Shown: positions 31,703 through 41,090 of the stretch, one piece after another
Numbering within the stretch: position 1 is the first letter of the stretch
How the letters are laid out: every line of letters starts with the position of its first letter
NCBI RefSeq assembly: GCF_002797445.1
Contig: NZ_PGEP01000001.1
Location: 1,984,501-2,048,500, forward strand
Length of the DNA stretch: 64,000 nucleotides
Direction: 5' to 3'
Origin: Acidovorax sp. 69
GTDB lineage: Bacteria > Pseudomonadota > Gammaproteobacteria > Burkholderiales > Burkholderiaceae_C
Position numbers and translations under genes: made by a program
The notes under the pieces: model-generated
Told to the model about the DNA's origin: nothing
What the model saw: the letters and a program-made list of their open reading frames with translations, nothing else
Databases searched by the model: none

Positions 31703-32560
31703 ATGCGATCACTTTTCTCCGTCCTGCCCGCTCGGCGCACGCATTTTTTCGCTGGCCCCCGAGCTGCGCAGGGTGGTTTCACCTTGGTGGAACTGGCTGT
31801 GGTTTTGGCCGTCATCGGTCTGATCATCGGCGCAGTGGCCATTGGCAAAGATGTTCAGCGCAACGCCGAATACACCAAGATCAAGAACAAGTTCATTGAC
31901 CAGTGGGAGCAGGCCTACAACCAGTATTACCAGCGCACGGGTGTTGTGGTGGGTGACAACCAGGTGGCTCCTCGGATCATGGTCAATGGGACCGCTTACG
32001 TGGCGACGGCAGGTAATCCGACTTCAGGTGGAGACATGGCTGCACAGGTTGCCGTGGGCGCTGAGCCTGTGCCGGTGTGTGCGCGGAACCCTGAAGCAGG
32101 TGTGATGCGCGCAGATGCACCGTTTGATATTGCGACGAACAATCTTCGTTTGTACATGACGCGAGTTGGCATTCGCATGCCTCCAGGCCGTGCCGAGGGT
32201 CAAGAAGATCTCTATGTCTACACCGATACCAACGGCTCCCCGCAGGAAGTGCAGGTGTGCTTTCAATGGAATCGTCCAACCACGCCCGAAGGCGCTGGCA
32301 ACGTGATGGTCATCTCGGGACTGACGCCTGATCTGGCGCGCATGCTTGACCAGATGATCGATGGCAAGCCGGACGCCAGGGAGGGGCGGTTTCGTCTGCG
32401 CGGTATCGACAACGCTACGAACAATGCACCTGGTGTGGAGTGGTCTGCGAACAACAGTTACGGCCGTGGTGCCGCTGCTACCACCGCCACAGGGGCGGGC
32501 AACACCCGCGACGAGGAGCAGGTCATTACGTTGACCGCCATTTACAAGATGAATCAGTGA
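31703..32560 (+). CDS. Class-A type IV pilin-like protein 1
   Basis: A 285-aa prepilin, large for a type IV pilin. The leader peptide of 25 residues ends in QGG before Phe26, and FTLVELAVVLAVIGLIIGAVAIG supplies the hydrophobic helix with Glu at mature position 5. The conserved class-A body follows: DVQRNAEYTKIKNKFIDQWEQAYNQYYQRTGVVVGD, then RMPPGRAEGQEDLYVYTDTNGSP with QEVQVCFQWN, and GLTPDLARMLDQMIDGKPD with AREGRFR. The TDTNGSP loop may bind calcium. ATG at 31703 follows GAGGAA; the frame reaches 31553 but the upstream part is not pilin-like. First gene of the cluster and a candidate major subunit, with two close paralogues directly downstream. Confidence 0.88.
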   Translation: MRSLFSVLPARRTHFFAGPRAAQGGFTLVELAVVLAVIGLIIGAVAIGKDVQRNAEYTKIKNKFIDQWEQAYNQYYQRTGVVVGDNQVAPRIMVNGTAYVATAGNPTSGGDMAAQVAVGAEPVPVCARNPEAGVMRADAPFDIATNNLRLYMTRVGIRMPPGRAEGQEDLYVYTDTNGSPQEVQVCFQWNRPTTPEGAGNVMVISGLTPDLARMLDQMIDGKPDAREGRFRLRGIDNATNNAPGVEWSANNSYGRGAAATTATGAGNTRDEEQVITLTAIYKMNQ

Positions 32561-32583
32561 CGCAGGGCTAGGGAATCAACATC

Positions 32584-33423
32584 ATGAACCAAGCATTCAA
32601 GCACCCTATCCGCCATCTGCGTTCTTCGCGCCAGCAGGGTTTTACTTTGGTGGAGCTGGCCGTTGTGCTAGCAGTTATCGGACTCATCATCGGAGCGGTG
32701 GCCATCGGCAAGGATGTCCAGCGCAATGCTGAATATACGAAAGTCAAGAATAAATTCATTGACCAATGGGAGCAGGCGTACAACCAGTATTACCAGCGCA
32801 CGGGTGTGGTACTCGGAGACAGCCAGACTGCCCCGCAAAACATGGTGAACGGCGAGCAGTATTTAGCTGCGGGGACCCGATCTGGCCGCAACATGACCGG
32901 AGTGACGCCCCCCAACGCGATTTGCCGTGCTGCTGCCGGTCGCGGAATGACGCGGGGGTTTACGAATGGCACGGATCCTGATCTGCGTGCATTGATGACG
33001 CGTGCCGGTATTCGCATGCCACCTGGCCGTGCGGAAGGTCTGGAGGATCGTTATGTTTATCTGGACAGCAACGGCAACCCCCAAGAAATCCAGGTTTGCT
33101 TTCAGTGGAATGTGCCACTGGCTAACGGGTCTGCAGCCAATGCAGTTGGGGACGGCGCAGGCAATGTGATGATCATCACGGGCCTGACACCAGATTTGGC
33201 GCGCTCACTGGACCAGATGATCGATGGCAAGCCTGATGAGCGCGAAGGCAGATTTCGTCGTCAGGGCGTGGAGAACAACGCCGGAGGAAGTGCCATCAAT
33301 GGGCCAGGCCAAGAATGGCAGGCTACCAACCGCGATTCGATCGATGCAGCGCACGCGCGAGATCGCAGTTTTGATGAAGACCAGGTGGCTATTGTCACGG
33401 CCGTCTTCCGGATGAACCAGTAA
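32584..33423 (+). CDS. Class-A type IV pilin-like protein 2
   Basis: A 279-aa prepilin, closely similar to the preceding one through the N-terminal helix (prepeptidase site QQG before Phe20, Glu at +5 = residue 24) and the first 40 residues after it (KVKNKFIDQWEQAYNQYYQRTGVVLGD). The middle differs (variable region about residues 85-130), then MPPGRAEGLEDRYVYLDSNGNP and GLTPDLARSLDQMIDGKPD return. Tandem duplication followed by divergence of the exposed middle part is the likely history. It starts 23 bases after the previous stop, so it is co-transcribed. Confidence 0.88.
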   Translation: MNQAFKHPIRHLRSSRQQGFTLVELAVVLAVIGLIIGAVAIGKDVQRNAEYTKVKNKFIDQWEQAYNQYYQRTGVVLGDSQTAPQNMVNGEQYLAAGTRSGRNMTGVTPPNAICRAAAGRGMTRGFTNGTDPDLRALMTRAGIRMPPGRAEGLEDRYVYLDSNGNPQEIQVCFQWNVPLANGSAANAVGDGAGNVMIITGLTPDLARSLDQMIDGKPDEREGRFRRQGVENNAGGSAINGPGQEWQATNRDSIDAAHARDRSFDEDQVAIVTAVFRMNQ

Positions 33424-33484
33424 CCGTTCTCCACTCTTTCCAATTTTTACCCCATCCGCATCGACTTATTGCCGGAGATTTTCA

Positions 33485-34411
33485 ATGTCAAGAACCAATT
33501 CATTTCGCAGGCTGGGCCACAAGGTTCAGCAGGGTTTCACGCTGGTGGAGCTGGCCATTGTGCTGGCCGTCATTGGCTTGATCATTGGCGCAGTGGCCAT
33601 TGCCAAAGACGTCCAGCGGAATGCTGAGTACCAGAAGGCCGTCAACAAGTTCGCCTATCAGTGGAAGATGGCCTACGACCAGTATTACCAACGTACAGGT
33701 GTTGTCCTGGGCGATTGCCAACAGGCCCCGACCTACATGGTCAACGGCTCTGAATCGGAAATTCCGGCTGGTACCAGCGCCTGTACCCGCGCGGGCTCTA
33801 TGGCGGTTGCAGGGATTCCAGAGAATTTTGCCAATCGAGGTCTGAAAATCTGCAGCGGACAAGGCTACACCGCGGGTCAGGTTGGCGTGGGCGACGCTGC
33901 ATTGGCAACGCAGAATCTGCGCACTGTCATGACCCGAGCGGGTGTTCGCATGCCCCCGGGCCGTGGTGAGGGGCATGAAGACCGTTTTCTCTATATCGAT
34001 TCCAACGGCAATGCGGCAGAGATGCAGGTGTGCTTCCAGTGGAATACCTCGGGCACAGCCAGCGGTGCTGGCAATGTGATGGTGATTCGTGGTCTGACGC
34101 CTGACCTGGCCCGTTTTATGGATCAGGTGATTGACGGAAAGCCTGATTCACGGGAAGGCCGCTTTCGCATTCAGAGCCGTCCTGCACACAACGCTGCCAA
34201 CGAGGCCAATGCTCCAGGTACGCAGTGGGAGGCCAATAATACAGAAGGCAACAACATCGCCAACACCGCTGCCAACAGCGCCATGGTCAATAGCGATGCT
34301 CGTCAGGCTGTTACCAACACCAGTGGTAATGCCGGGGGTACTGCCACCGGACGGACTTTCGACGAAGACCGTGTCATTTTGCTTACCGCCCACTGGACGA
34401 TGGAGCAGTAA
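33485..34411 (+). CDS. Class-A type IV pilin-like protein 3
   Basis: The third tandem class-A prepilin, 308 aa. The leader is 17 residues (cleavage QQG before Phe18, Glu+5 = residue 22); the helix is FTLVELAIVLAVIGLIIGAVAIA. The body keeps YQKAVNKFAYQWKMAYDQYYQRTGVVLGD, VRMPPGRGEGHEDRFLYIDSNGN and GLTPDLARFMDQVIDGKPD, but has a longer C-terminal Asn/Ala-rich segment (about residues 235-295). It shares the operon with its paralogues. The ribosome site for the next gene (GGAG) lies in its last codons, so translation is coupled. Confidence 0.87.
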   Translation: MSRTNSFRRLGHKVQQGFTLVELAIVLAVIGLIIGAVAIAKDVQRNAEYQKAVNKFAYQWKMAYDQYYQRTGVVLGDCQQAPTYMVNGSESEIPAGTSACTRAGSMAVAGIPENFANRGLKICSGQGYTAGQVGVGDAALATQNLRTVMTRAGVRMPPGRGEGHEDRFLYIDSNGNAAEMQVCFQWNTSGTASGAGNVMVIRGLTPDLARFMDQVIDGKPDSREGRFRIQSRPAHNAANEANAPGTQWEANNTEGNNIANTAANSAMVNSDARQAVTNTSGNAGGTATGRTFDEDRVILLTAHWTMEQ

Positions 34412-34915
34412 TTGAACGGCACCCGTACCCTCAAGCTTGTCTCCCTGGCATTGGCCACGGCCCTGTTGGGGGGAGGGGCCTGGCTGGCCCACAGCGGGCT
34501 CAAGCGGCTGGCCATGGAGCGCCAGCAATTCGCCCAGTTGCAGTTAGGGCTGGACAATGCCCGCCGCCTGATGCCAGAGGTGCAGCAGCGTGAGCAACTG
34601 GTGCGTTCCATCAAAGATGTGGCGCAGCAGGTAGAGCGCATGGGCTTTGATCCCTCCCTTTGGGGAGAGCGACGGCTGCGGCGCGCCCAAGGGCCCTCCA
34701 CTCGTGCAGAGGCTGCACAGTTCCTGGGTGAACTTGGGCGTGGTGGCGCGGGCCAGATTTTTGTCGCTGATGTATTCGATATTGGCACCGTGTCTCCGGG
34801 CGCCAGTTTGTTTCATCCTCCGTTGCCTGGTGACCAGGGACTGACACTGGGTGTCACTGGCACATTGCACTTTCAGGCAGTGTCTGCTTTTCAATCGCCC
34901 AGGGTGAAGCCATGA
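34412..34915 (+). CDS. PilO/GspM-like assembly protein
   Basis: A 167-aa single-pass inner-membrane protein: a short cytoplasmic N-terminus, one membrane helix (about 9-27, VSLALATALLGGGAWLAHSG), then a coiled-coil-like helix and a small alpha/beta domain ending QGLTLGVTGTLHFQAVSAF. This layout is that of PilO, GspM or MshJ in the inner-membrane assembly platform; sequence similarity is too low to choose. TTG at 34412, immediately after the stop of pilin 3 and with GGAG 6 bases upstream, is the only start that includes the membrane helix. It overlaps the next gene by 4 bases. Confidence 0.7.
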   Translation: MNGTRTLKLVSLALATALLGGGAWLAHSGLKRLAMERQQFAQLQLGLDNARRLMPEVQQREQLVRSIKDVAQQVERMGFDPSLWGERRLRRAQGPSTRAEAAQFLGELGRGGAGQIFVADVFDIGTVSPGASLFHPPLPGDQGLTLGVTGTLHFQAVSAFQSPRVKP

Positions 34916-36216
34916 GCGCTGAACATGTTTATCGCGTTGCAAGCGCTGGTTGGCTGCATTGTCATGACCACCAGGTCGAAGAGGTGCCCGCATGGCCCAC
35001 GTTGACTCACAGTGCTTTGGTCGTGTTGGATCTAGATGACATTTTTACGGACGTGTGGCGGTTTGAGGGCAAGCCCGAGTACGCCGCAGCCCTGATAGAG
35101 AAACGTGTGCGTACCCAGGGGTTGGTTGAGGGTGCGGCTCACATCGTGGTTCACCGGCTGCTCAAGCTGCCAGGTGGATTTCAGGTGTTCTTTTCCGCCA
35201 TCTCACTTGAACTTTGGCAGCGCTGCACCCAGTGGGCCCACGAGCAGGCGGATCATTGCCTGGTGATGGTGACTGCTGGACTGCTGTGCCATGGTGTCGC
35301 ATCTGGCAATGCACGGTTGATGCTTTCCCAGCGGCGACTGATGTGCTTTATTCAGTCTGAGGAAGGTATGGTGTTCGGGTCCACCCAGGCTTTGGGCTCT
35401 GGTTTGTCGGCCATGGCCAGCGCTGCACAGGTGGTGACCGCCAACCATGGCGCTCTCTTGGCCCGGCTTGGACCGGAGGCAGTGGAATGGGGAACCTTGT
35501 GGTCTACACAGTCGGTGGACAGTGAGACCTGTCTTGCTGCCGTGCAACGAGTGGCAGGTGGTGCACCGATTGTTCTCTCTGCGAAAGATCTCGGGTTTGC
35601 TGGTGAGCGTGTGCAGTCGGTGTTACCCGTTCTTGCGCGTGAAGCAGCCGGCCGTCACGCTCTCAATCCACTGCTCGAACGGGTCGCGTGGCGAGCAGAA
35701 CGCTGGGTGTCTCCGATCACGGTAGTGACTGCCTTGGTAGGACTTGTGATGGCAATCGTTGGTGTGCTGGTCGGCCAGATGGCAGACCAGCAGCGTGCCG
35801 AAGGCCAAAATCAACGTGCTGAATTGATGGCATTGCAGGATCGCATAGAAGCAGTTTCGACCGTGGAGGCACCGCAAAAACTGTTGCCGGTGGCTGAGTT
35901 TTCACGAGCACTGGACGATGGTGCGAGACACGATCCTGTTGCTTTTATGGCGTTGTTGAAGGCATCGGCAGGAAAAGACATCTTGATTCAGCGAGTACGC
36001 CTGGAAGCGGCCGCCGTAGGCCAGGCGCGTTCCCGGGCTTTCAGGGTGGATGGTGTGTTGGCTCCTGGTGCTTCTGCCGCCGTGACCCAATGGGTGTCCC
36101 AGATGGTGGCGGCAGGTTGGACGCTGAAAGCCGTTGATCCCACTTACACGATCCCCGGTGCTTTTTCATATGAGTTGGTTGCTGCCGCGATCTCACCAGG
36201 AAACGTAAAACCATGA
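34912..36216 (+). CDS. GspL/MshI (PilM-PilN)-like assembly protein
   Basis: A 434-aa bitopic protein. Residues 1-260 form a cytoplasmic domain of probable actin-like (PilM/GspL) type, without an intact nucleotide motif that I can see; a membrane helix lies at about 265-288 (SPITVVTALVGLVMAIVGVLVG), followed by a helix and a periplasmic PilN-like alpha/beta domain. In a pilus or type II secretion platform such a protein links the assembly ATPase to the PilO-like partner encoded just upstream. The gene overlaps neighbours on both sides by 4 bases. The assignment is from architecture and synteny; the sequence itself is diverged. Confidence 0.68.
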   Translation: MSAEHVYRVASAGWLHCHDHQVEEVPAWPTLTHSALVVLDLDDIFTDVWRFEGKPEYAAALIEKRVRTQGLVEGAAHIVVHRLLKLPGGFQVFFSAISLELWQRCTQWAHEQADHCLVMVTAGLLCHGVASGNARLMLSQRRLMCFIQSEEGMVFGSTQALGSGLSAMASAAQVVTANHGALLARLGPEAVEWGTLWSTQSVDSETCLAAVQRVAGGAPIVLSAKDLGFAGERVQSVLPVLAREAAGRHALNPLLERVAWRAERWVSPITVVTALVGLVMAIVGVLVGQMADQQRAEGQNQRAELMALQDRIEAVSTVEAPQKLLPVAEFSRALDDGARHDPVAFMALLKASAGKDILIQRVRLEAAAVGQARSRAFRVDGVLAPGASAAVTQWVSQMVAAGWTLKAVDPTYTIPGAFSYELVAAAISPGNVKP

Positions 36217-36800
36217 AATACGCGGCTTTGCTTTTGAATGGACTCGCCATACTTCTTTTGGGATGGGGCCTGTATGGTGTGCTGCAACTGACGCGCGCCC
36301 ACACACCCTCTGTGCGCCCGGTGACAACCGAATTGGCCCCGCTGCCCGCAGCGTTGCGTAATGACCAAGCCCGTGTGGTGGACGCATTCGGAGCTATGTC
36401 GCGCATCCAGAAGCAGGCGTCTAGTGCCGGCACGGACCCATCGCGTCTTATTGCATTGCCCCTGCCTGGCAGCGATGTTGTGGGTAGTGTCCAAATGCCG
36501 CGCCGCTCGTTGTCTTTGCATCTGGATGACCTTGCGGCTGAGACCCAGTCAGTGGTGATTGATGGTCATCTGGCTCGCCAGGGTGCTCGTCTGGAGGGCG
36601 GAGGTCGGGTCGCCCGCCTTCGTCCCAATGAGGCCGTCGTTACTGAGCGGCTGGGGCGTCAAACGCTGACCCTGCCGGCGGGCGAGTTGCGGGTTGGGAC
36701 TCTGCGTTGGGCGGATGGCTCATTGGCGAGCATTAATACGCAGGAATTCCGGTCAGGACTGCCGGGTAGCCAGCCGGGCCCGATCAGGAGTCTCCCATGA
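36213..36800 (+). CDS. MshK/PilP-like periplasmic assembly protein
   Basis: A 195-aa protein with an N-terminal membrane anchor (about residues 4-26, AALLLNGLAILLLGWGLYGVLQL) and a C-terminal periplasmic domain with SVVIDGHLARQGARLEGGGRVARLRPNEAVV and GRQTLTLPAGELRVG, which fits the MshK/PilP/GspC-like homology-region fold that links the platform to the secretin. Its position directly upstream of the secretin gene agrees. A 114-base gap follows before the secretin start. Confidence 0.68.
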   Translation: MKYAALLLNGLAILLLGWGLYGVLQLTRAHTPSVRPVTTELAPLPAALRNDQARVVDAFGAMSRIQKQASSAGTDPSRLIALPLPGSDVVGSVQMPRRSLSLHLDDLAAETQSVVIDGHLARQGARLEGGGRVARLRPNEAVVTERLGRQTLTLPAGELRVGTLRWADGSLASINTQEFRSGLPGSQPGPIRSLP

Positions 36801-36914
36801 AGAGCGCAGCCGGTGTGCTCTCGGTCGCAGGAGATCCTGGTTTCGTTGTGTGCCCGCACGAACTTCCCATTTCGAAATTTCAAGAATCACGCTAGCAGCG
36901 CCGAGGACAGCGAT

Positions 36915-38702
36915 ATGAACAATCCCCCGTTTTTCAAACCTCTGGCGCTGGTGTGTGCCGCTCTCGTACTGAGTGGGTGTGCCAGCCAGTCCCCACGCAG
37001 TGCATCGAGTCTTCCTCCGCCAGATAACACGGCGGCAGATCAGATGCGCGAACATGCCGCACAGGAGTCACAGCGACTTCTTGTCCATCAGCAAATGCTG
37101 TTGGCTGAAATGAACAAGCCTGCACCCGCCCCGGTGATCGCTCCTGTAGCGCCTGTATTTGATCCTCTGGAGGGCAAGCTGATCAACGTGGCAATGTCCA
37201 AGGCCAGCATCAGTCAGATATTGGGTGCGTTTGCCGACGCGGGGAAGCTCAATTTGATCGTTGATCCTAACGTTCTCAAAGGCGGGCAATTGGCAGACAT
37301 GCATTTGCGCCAGGTAACTTTGCGCGAAGGTTTCAACGAAGTGCTGCGCACTTACGATGTGGCCGGAGAGTTTCGGGGCAATACCCTGCGCGTGAACCTG
37401 ACAGAAGAAAAGTTTTTTGCGCTGAATTTTCTCAACACCAAGTCGAGCATCCAGATGGGGTCCGGTGGCAATGTGTTTGGGAGCAGTAATTCCGGTGGAA
37501 GCGGAGGGGGAAGTAGTAGCGGCGGTGGTGGTGGCTCTGGCGCACAACAAGGCAGTCTCACGATGTCGGGCTCTGGTGGTACCAACACGGATCCCTATCT
37601 GGAGCTGGAGAGCGCGCTCAAGTCGGTGCTGGGCGACAGCGCTCAAGATCGAGCAGCCCAACAACAACAGCAGAGCTTGAGTATGGCCTCAGCTGTGCCC
37701 TCATCGTCGGCCTGGACGGGAGGAGCAGTTGCTGGCAAGCCACCCGTCATGCCGCAGGCACCCCTTGCAACCATGGGTGAAGACAGTGGCTTCACATTGA
37801 ACAAGATGACGGGCACGCTGTACGTCAAGGCGCGCCCCTCGAAAATGCGTGCGGTTGAGAAGATGCTGGCCCAGGTGCACAAGGTGCTTGGTAAGCAGGT
37901 CTATGTGGAAGCGCAGCTGATCGATGTTCAGCTCTCCGATAACTTTGAGTTCGGGGTGGATTGGACGACGCTTCGCAGCCGTTTGGCTGCGGGTTTTGGA
38001 TCTTCCCCGATGCAACTGGGCGGCAGCTCTGGGCTCTTGCCCAATGCAGCAGCCGGTTACCCTGCACGTGCCATTTCGATTCCTGCTGCATTGATTGGTA
38101 GTATGACTGGCCCCGCGCTTGGTATGTCTTACCAGGGCAGCAACTATGGTGTGGTGATCAACGCACTGCGTTCTTTCGGCAATCTCAAGGTGTTGTCGAA
38201 CCCCAATGTGCAGGTTCGCAACGGCACGCCTGCTTTGCTGTCGGTTGGAACGAGTTCGCGCTACGTATCTCAGTCAGCGTCCACACAGACGGTGCCCGGC
38301 GGCGGGGCGTCCACGACGTCCTCCAGTGTGCAGACGGACACCGTGTTTTCCGGCGTGATGGTTGGTGTACTACCCATGGTGCGTGACGATGGGCGCATTG
38401 AGCTGTTGTTGAATCCGATGCAGAGTGATGTGGACCCCGCAAGCTTGCAACTGGTGTCTGTGGGTGGGGATAATTTGGTATCCCTCCCTAAGGTGAGCTA
38501 CAAGGGGCTGACCACGACCCTCAACGTGGGTGATGGTGATGTCGTGGTAGTGGGTGGGCTGATTGATCAACGCACTTCCAGCAATGACCGAGGTGCACCG
38601 GGCGTTTCCGATATTCCCTTGTTGGGCAAACTCGTTGGCAATGAGAACAAGGTGCACGGCAGTCGAGAACTGGTGATTGTTTTGCGGGTGCGTGTGCTAT
38701 GA
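36915..38702 (+). CDS. mshL: MSHA-type secretin (outer-membrane channel)
   Basis: A 595-aa lipoprotein secretin, the outer-membrane gate for the pilus or substrate. The signal ends in the lipobox LSGC with Cys22. Then come an N0/STN-like domain (INVAMSKASISQILGAFADAGKLNLIVDPNV, about 90-130), a Gly/Ser-rich linker with a run of five Gly (about 190-215), and the C-terminal secretin domain: VEAQLIDVQLSDNFEFGVDW, VVINALRSFGNLKVLSNPNVQVRNGTPALLSVGTSSRY, and VSLPKVSYKGLTTTLNVGDGDVVVVGGLIDQR. ATG at 36915 is the start that gives the lipoprotein signal. Stop and start overlap with the mshN-like gene. Clearly a secretin; MshL by synteny with mshM, E and G. Confidence 0.9.
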   Translation: MNNPPFFKPLALVCAALVLSGCASQSPRSASSLPPPDNTAADQMREHAAQESQRLLVHQQMLLAEMNKPAPAPVIAPVAPVFDPLEGKLINVAMSKASISQILGAFADAGKLNLIVDPNVLKGGQLADMHLRQVTLREGFNEVLRTYDVAGEFRGNTLRVNLTEEKFFALNFLNTKSSIQMGSGGNVFGSSNSGGSGGGSSSGGGGGSGAQQGSLTMSGSGGTNTDPYLELESALKSVLGDSAQDRAAQQQQQSLSMASAVPSSSAWTGGAVAGKPPVMPQAPLATMGEDSGFTLNKMTGTLYVKARPSKMRAVEKMLAQVHKVLGKQVYVEAQLIDVQLSDNFEFGVDWTTLRSRLAAGFGSSPMQLGGSSGLLPNAAAGYPARAISIPAALIGSMTGPALGMSYQGSNYGVVINALRSFGNLKVLSNPNVQVRNGTPALLSVGTSSRYVSQSASTQTVPGGGASTTSSSVQTDTVFSGVMVGVLPMVRDDGRIELLLNPMQSDVDPASLQLVSVGGDNLVSLPKVSYKGLTTTLNVGDGDVVVVGGLIDQRTSSNDRGAPGVSDIPLLGKLVGNENKVHGSRELVIVLRVRVL

Positions 38703-39645
38703 GTCTTATCCATGACGCGCTGAAATCCATGGAGGCGCCCCAAGAGTCAAAACCCGTTGGGGCGCGTGCGCCCGCAGTGATGGCGCGTCATCGCCCAGCT
38801 TGGCTGGATGCCGTGCTGGCCTTCGTGGTTGTTCTGGGTGCGGGTGTGCTGGGTTGGTTCATTTGGCAGAGTCAGATGAAGCCCAAGACCGATCTGCCTC
38901 CTTCTTCCGCCGTATCGGTGACTTCACCTGCGAGCGTTCCCCAGCAATTGGTTGCTGCATCACCCCCTCCCACCGCAGAGATGGCGCAGTCGCCACAGCA
39001 GCCAGCAGCCCCGCAGGGTAATTTGGCGGTTCCGGCCGACGTCGCGATTCTGCTTCCAAATCCGATGGCGCAGCCGAGTCCAGTGCCGCAGCAACAGATG
39101 CCATCGCCGTCTGCACTGGATACGGCGGTACCCAAAGCGTTGGCTTCTGTCTCGCTGAGTGACGTGCGATCAGCACCTGCACAAACTGCAGCTCGGCAGT
39201 CTTCGTCCAGACAGGTGCAGACAAGCAAGCCTGGGGGTTGTCGGTGGCTGCACCTGCTGTGGCACCAGTGGTGGATGACACGCCGGTGGAACTTCGCTTT
39301 GCGCGGTTCGTATCTGCTATGAAGGAAGGGCGGACGGTCGATGCAGAGAATGAGCTGACCGCTCTCAAGGAACGGCTCCCCTTGGGTTCTCTGGGGCTGT
39401 TGCGTGCCCAGGCCTGGTTTGATCTGCGTGCGGGGCGCGATGCTGCTGCCACAGAGGGTTATCGCGCAATTCTTGAGCGCATGCCTGGAGATGAAGAGGC
39501 GGCCATTAATTTGGCCAGCATTCAGTCACGTCAGCATAAGTCTGAAGAAGCGCGTGCAACGCTGGACGCTGCTGCGCGTCTGCAGCCTGATTCCGCAGCA
39601 TTGCGTGCGGCTTTGGCCCAGTTCACCCCTGCGGCGCGGCAATGA
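38699..39645 (+). pseudogene. mshN: MshN-like TPR protein, frameshifted
   Basis: The 5' part (38699-39240) encodes MSLIHDALKSMEAP, a membrane segment (about 33-56, AVLAFVVVLGAGVLGWFIWQ) and a Pro/Ala/Gln-rich periplasmic linker. The 3' part continues in another frame from about 39238 and encodes a TPR domain (VELRFARFVSAMKEGRTVDAENELTALKERLP and GYRAILERMPGDEEAAINLASIQ). Together they make a normal MshN of about 315 aa. The frame changes at a run of five G (39233-39237); one more G would fuse the parts. Its start overlaps the secretin stop and its end overlaps mshM. It may be a true mutation or a homopolymer error, like the one in yejE. Confidence 0.78.
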
Positions 39646-41090
39646 CAGCGAGCTCCATTTATGCAACGCTGGGGTTGTCGCGTAACCCGTTTCCGCCGAC
39701 TCCGGATGCGGGCTCCTACTTCTTCACCCCCCGCCTGGAGGAGGATTTTGTAGAGATAGTTCATTGCATCGAGGCCCGCAAAGGCTTTATTTTGTTGACT
39801 GGCGAGGTGGGCCTTGGAAAAAGCACGCTGGTGCGGCGATTGCTGGATAACTTGCAGGAAAGAAATTGCCATTCGGCGTTGATTCTGAATACCTTTCTGC
39901 AAGACGGTGCGCTGTTGTCTGCGATTCAGACTGATTTTGGTCTTCCTCCCACAGATTCTTTGGATCAGGGGCTTGCGCGTTTGACGGAGTTTCTGATTGC
40001 CGGGCACCAGGCGGGTGAAATCAATTTGCTGGTAATCGACGACGCGCAGAACCTGAGCGTGGACTCCTTGGAACTGGTACGTCTGTTGTGCAATCTTGAG
40101 ACCGGCCAAGAGAAGCTTTTGCAGATCTTGTTGGTAGGTCAGCCGGAACTGGAGCAGACGCTTGCAACGCCAGAACTACGGCAACTGAAGAGCCGGATTG
40201 TTAAACATGCGCGTCTTAGTGGGCTGCTGAGGGATGAGGTAACGCGCTATTTTGATTTTCGAGTCAATGCTGCGGGAGCTGAAGGGCGTTTGTCCCTGGA
40301 TCCTGCCGCAGCCGAAGTTTTGCACCGTGCTACCCAAGGCAACTTACGCCGGATTCATTTGGTGCTGGATCGCTGCTTGTATGGGCTTGCCAGCACCCGC
40401 GCATCGGTGGTGAATGTGGAGTTGTTAAACCGCGCGGTTGCAGACCTCCCCGTTTTGGGCGATGAATCTGTCGCTGGGGTTGCCTCTGTAGGTTTGCGTC
40501 ATCGCAAAGCATGGATTTTTGCGGGTTTGCTGGCAGGGACAACAGCCACTGTGGCTTTAGCGAGCTTTAGTTTAGGGTCATCCTCGCAACCGACTTTGTC
40601 TGTCGCAAGGGGCGACGCCCAATGGCCACCCGCGCAAGAGGCGCCTAGTCAAGCGTTCCCTACGGCGTCCTCGGAGCTTGCGCGGGTTTCCACGATATCG
40701 CCTCAACTGGCCTGTGAAAACCAGTTGAAGGCTATTGCTGAAAAAGACGATGTGGTGCATGCGCAGGCCCTGCCTGACGGTGTGGTCAATAGTTTGAAAT
40801 CCTCTTCGCGATTCTGCCGCTTTGCTCAGGGAAAAGAGTCCTGGATTGTTTGGTTGGGGCGCAGCGAAGCTCGGCATATTGTCGCGGCGCAACAGGCGAC
40901 ACGCAAAGTCCAAGGAAGGCTCAAGAGCATGGGCTTGCTCGACGTGCGAGAGCCTGACGATGGGTTTTTTGGTTCCAAGACTGGGGAGGCGCTTGCTCGC
41001 TTTCAGCAGCAACATGGTTTGGCGGCCACGGGCAGGCCAGACGAATTGACCTTATTACTTCTGGAGCATCAGGATGCATCCCCCCGCTGA
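39642..41090 (+). CDS. mshM: MshM/ExeA-like AAA ATPase with peptidoglycan-binding domain
   Basis: A 482-aa ATPase of the ExeA/GspA family. Walker A is GEVGLGKST at about residues 54-62, Walker B LLVIDDAQN at about 129-137, and NLRRIHLVLD is a typical sensor 2 segment. A membrane helix follows at about 288-310 (WIFAGLLAGTTATVALASFSLG), and the C-terminal about 65 residues resemble a peptidoglycan-binding domain (VQGRLKSMGLLDVREPDDGFFGSKTGEALARFQQQHGL). In ExeA such a protein helps to place the secretin across the wall. Overlaps both neighbours. Confidence 0.88.
   Translation: MTASSIYATLGLSRNPFPPTPDAGSYFFTPRLEEDFVEIVHCIEARKGFILLTGEVGLGKSTLVRRLLDNLQERNCHSALILNTFLQDGALLSAIQTDFGLPPTDSLDQGLARLTEFLIAGHQAGEINLLVIDDAQNLSVDSLELVRLLCNLETGQEKLLQILLVGQPELEQTLATPELRQLKSRIVKHARLSGLLRDEVTRYFDFRVNAAGAEGRLSLDPAAAEVLHRATQGNLRRIHLVLDRCLYGLASTRASVVNVELLNRAVADLPVLGDESVAGVASVGLRHRKAWIFAGLLAGTTATVALASFSLGSSSQPTLSVARGDAQWPPAQEAPSQAFPTASSELARVSTISPQLACENQLKAIAEKDDVVHAQALPDGVVNSLKSSSRFCRFAQGKESWIVWLGRSEARHIVAAQQATRKVQGRLKSMGLLDVREPDDGFFGSKTGEALARFQQQHGLAATGRPDELTLLLLEHQDASPR

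Noticed and set aside
36797..36895. A 32-codon ORF in the gap between the MshK-like gene and the secretin
   Set aside because: It overlaps the preceding stop as ATGA, but it is very short and has no hydrophobic or conserved segment.
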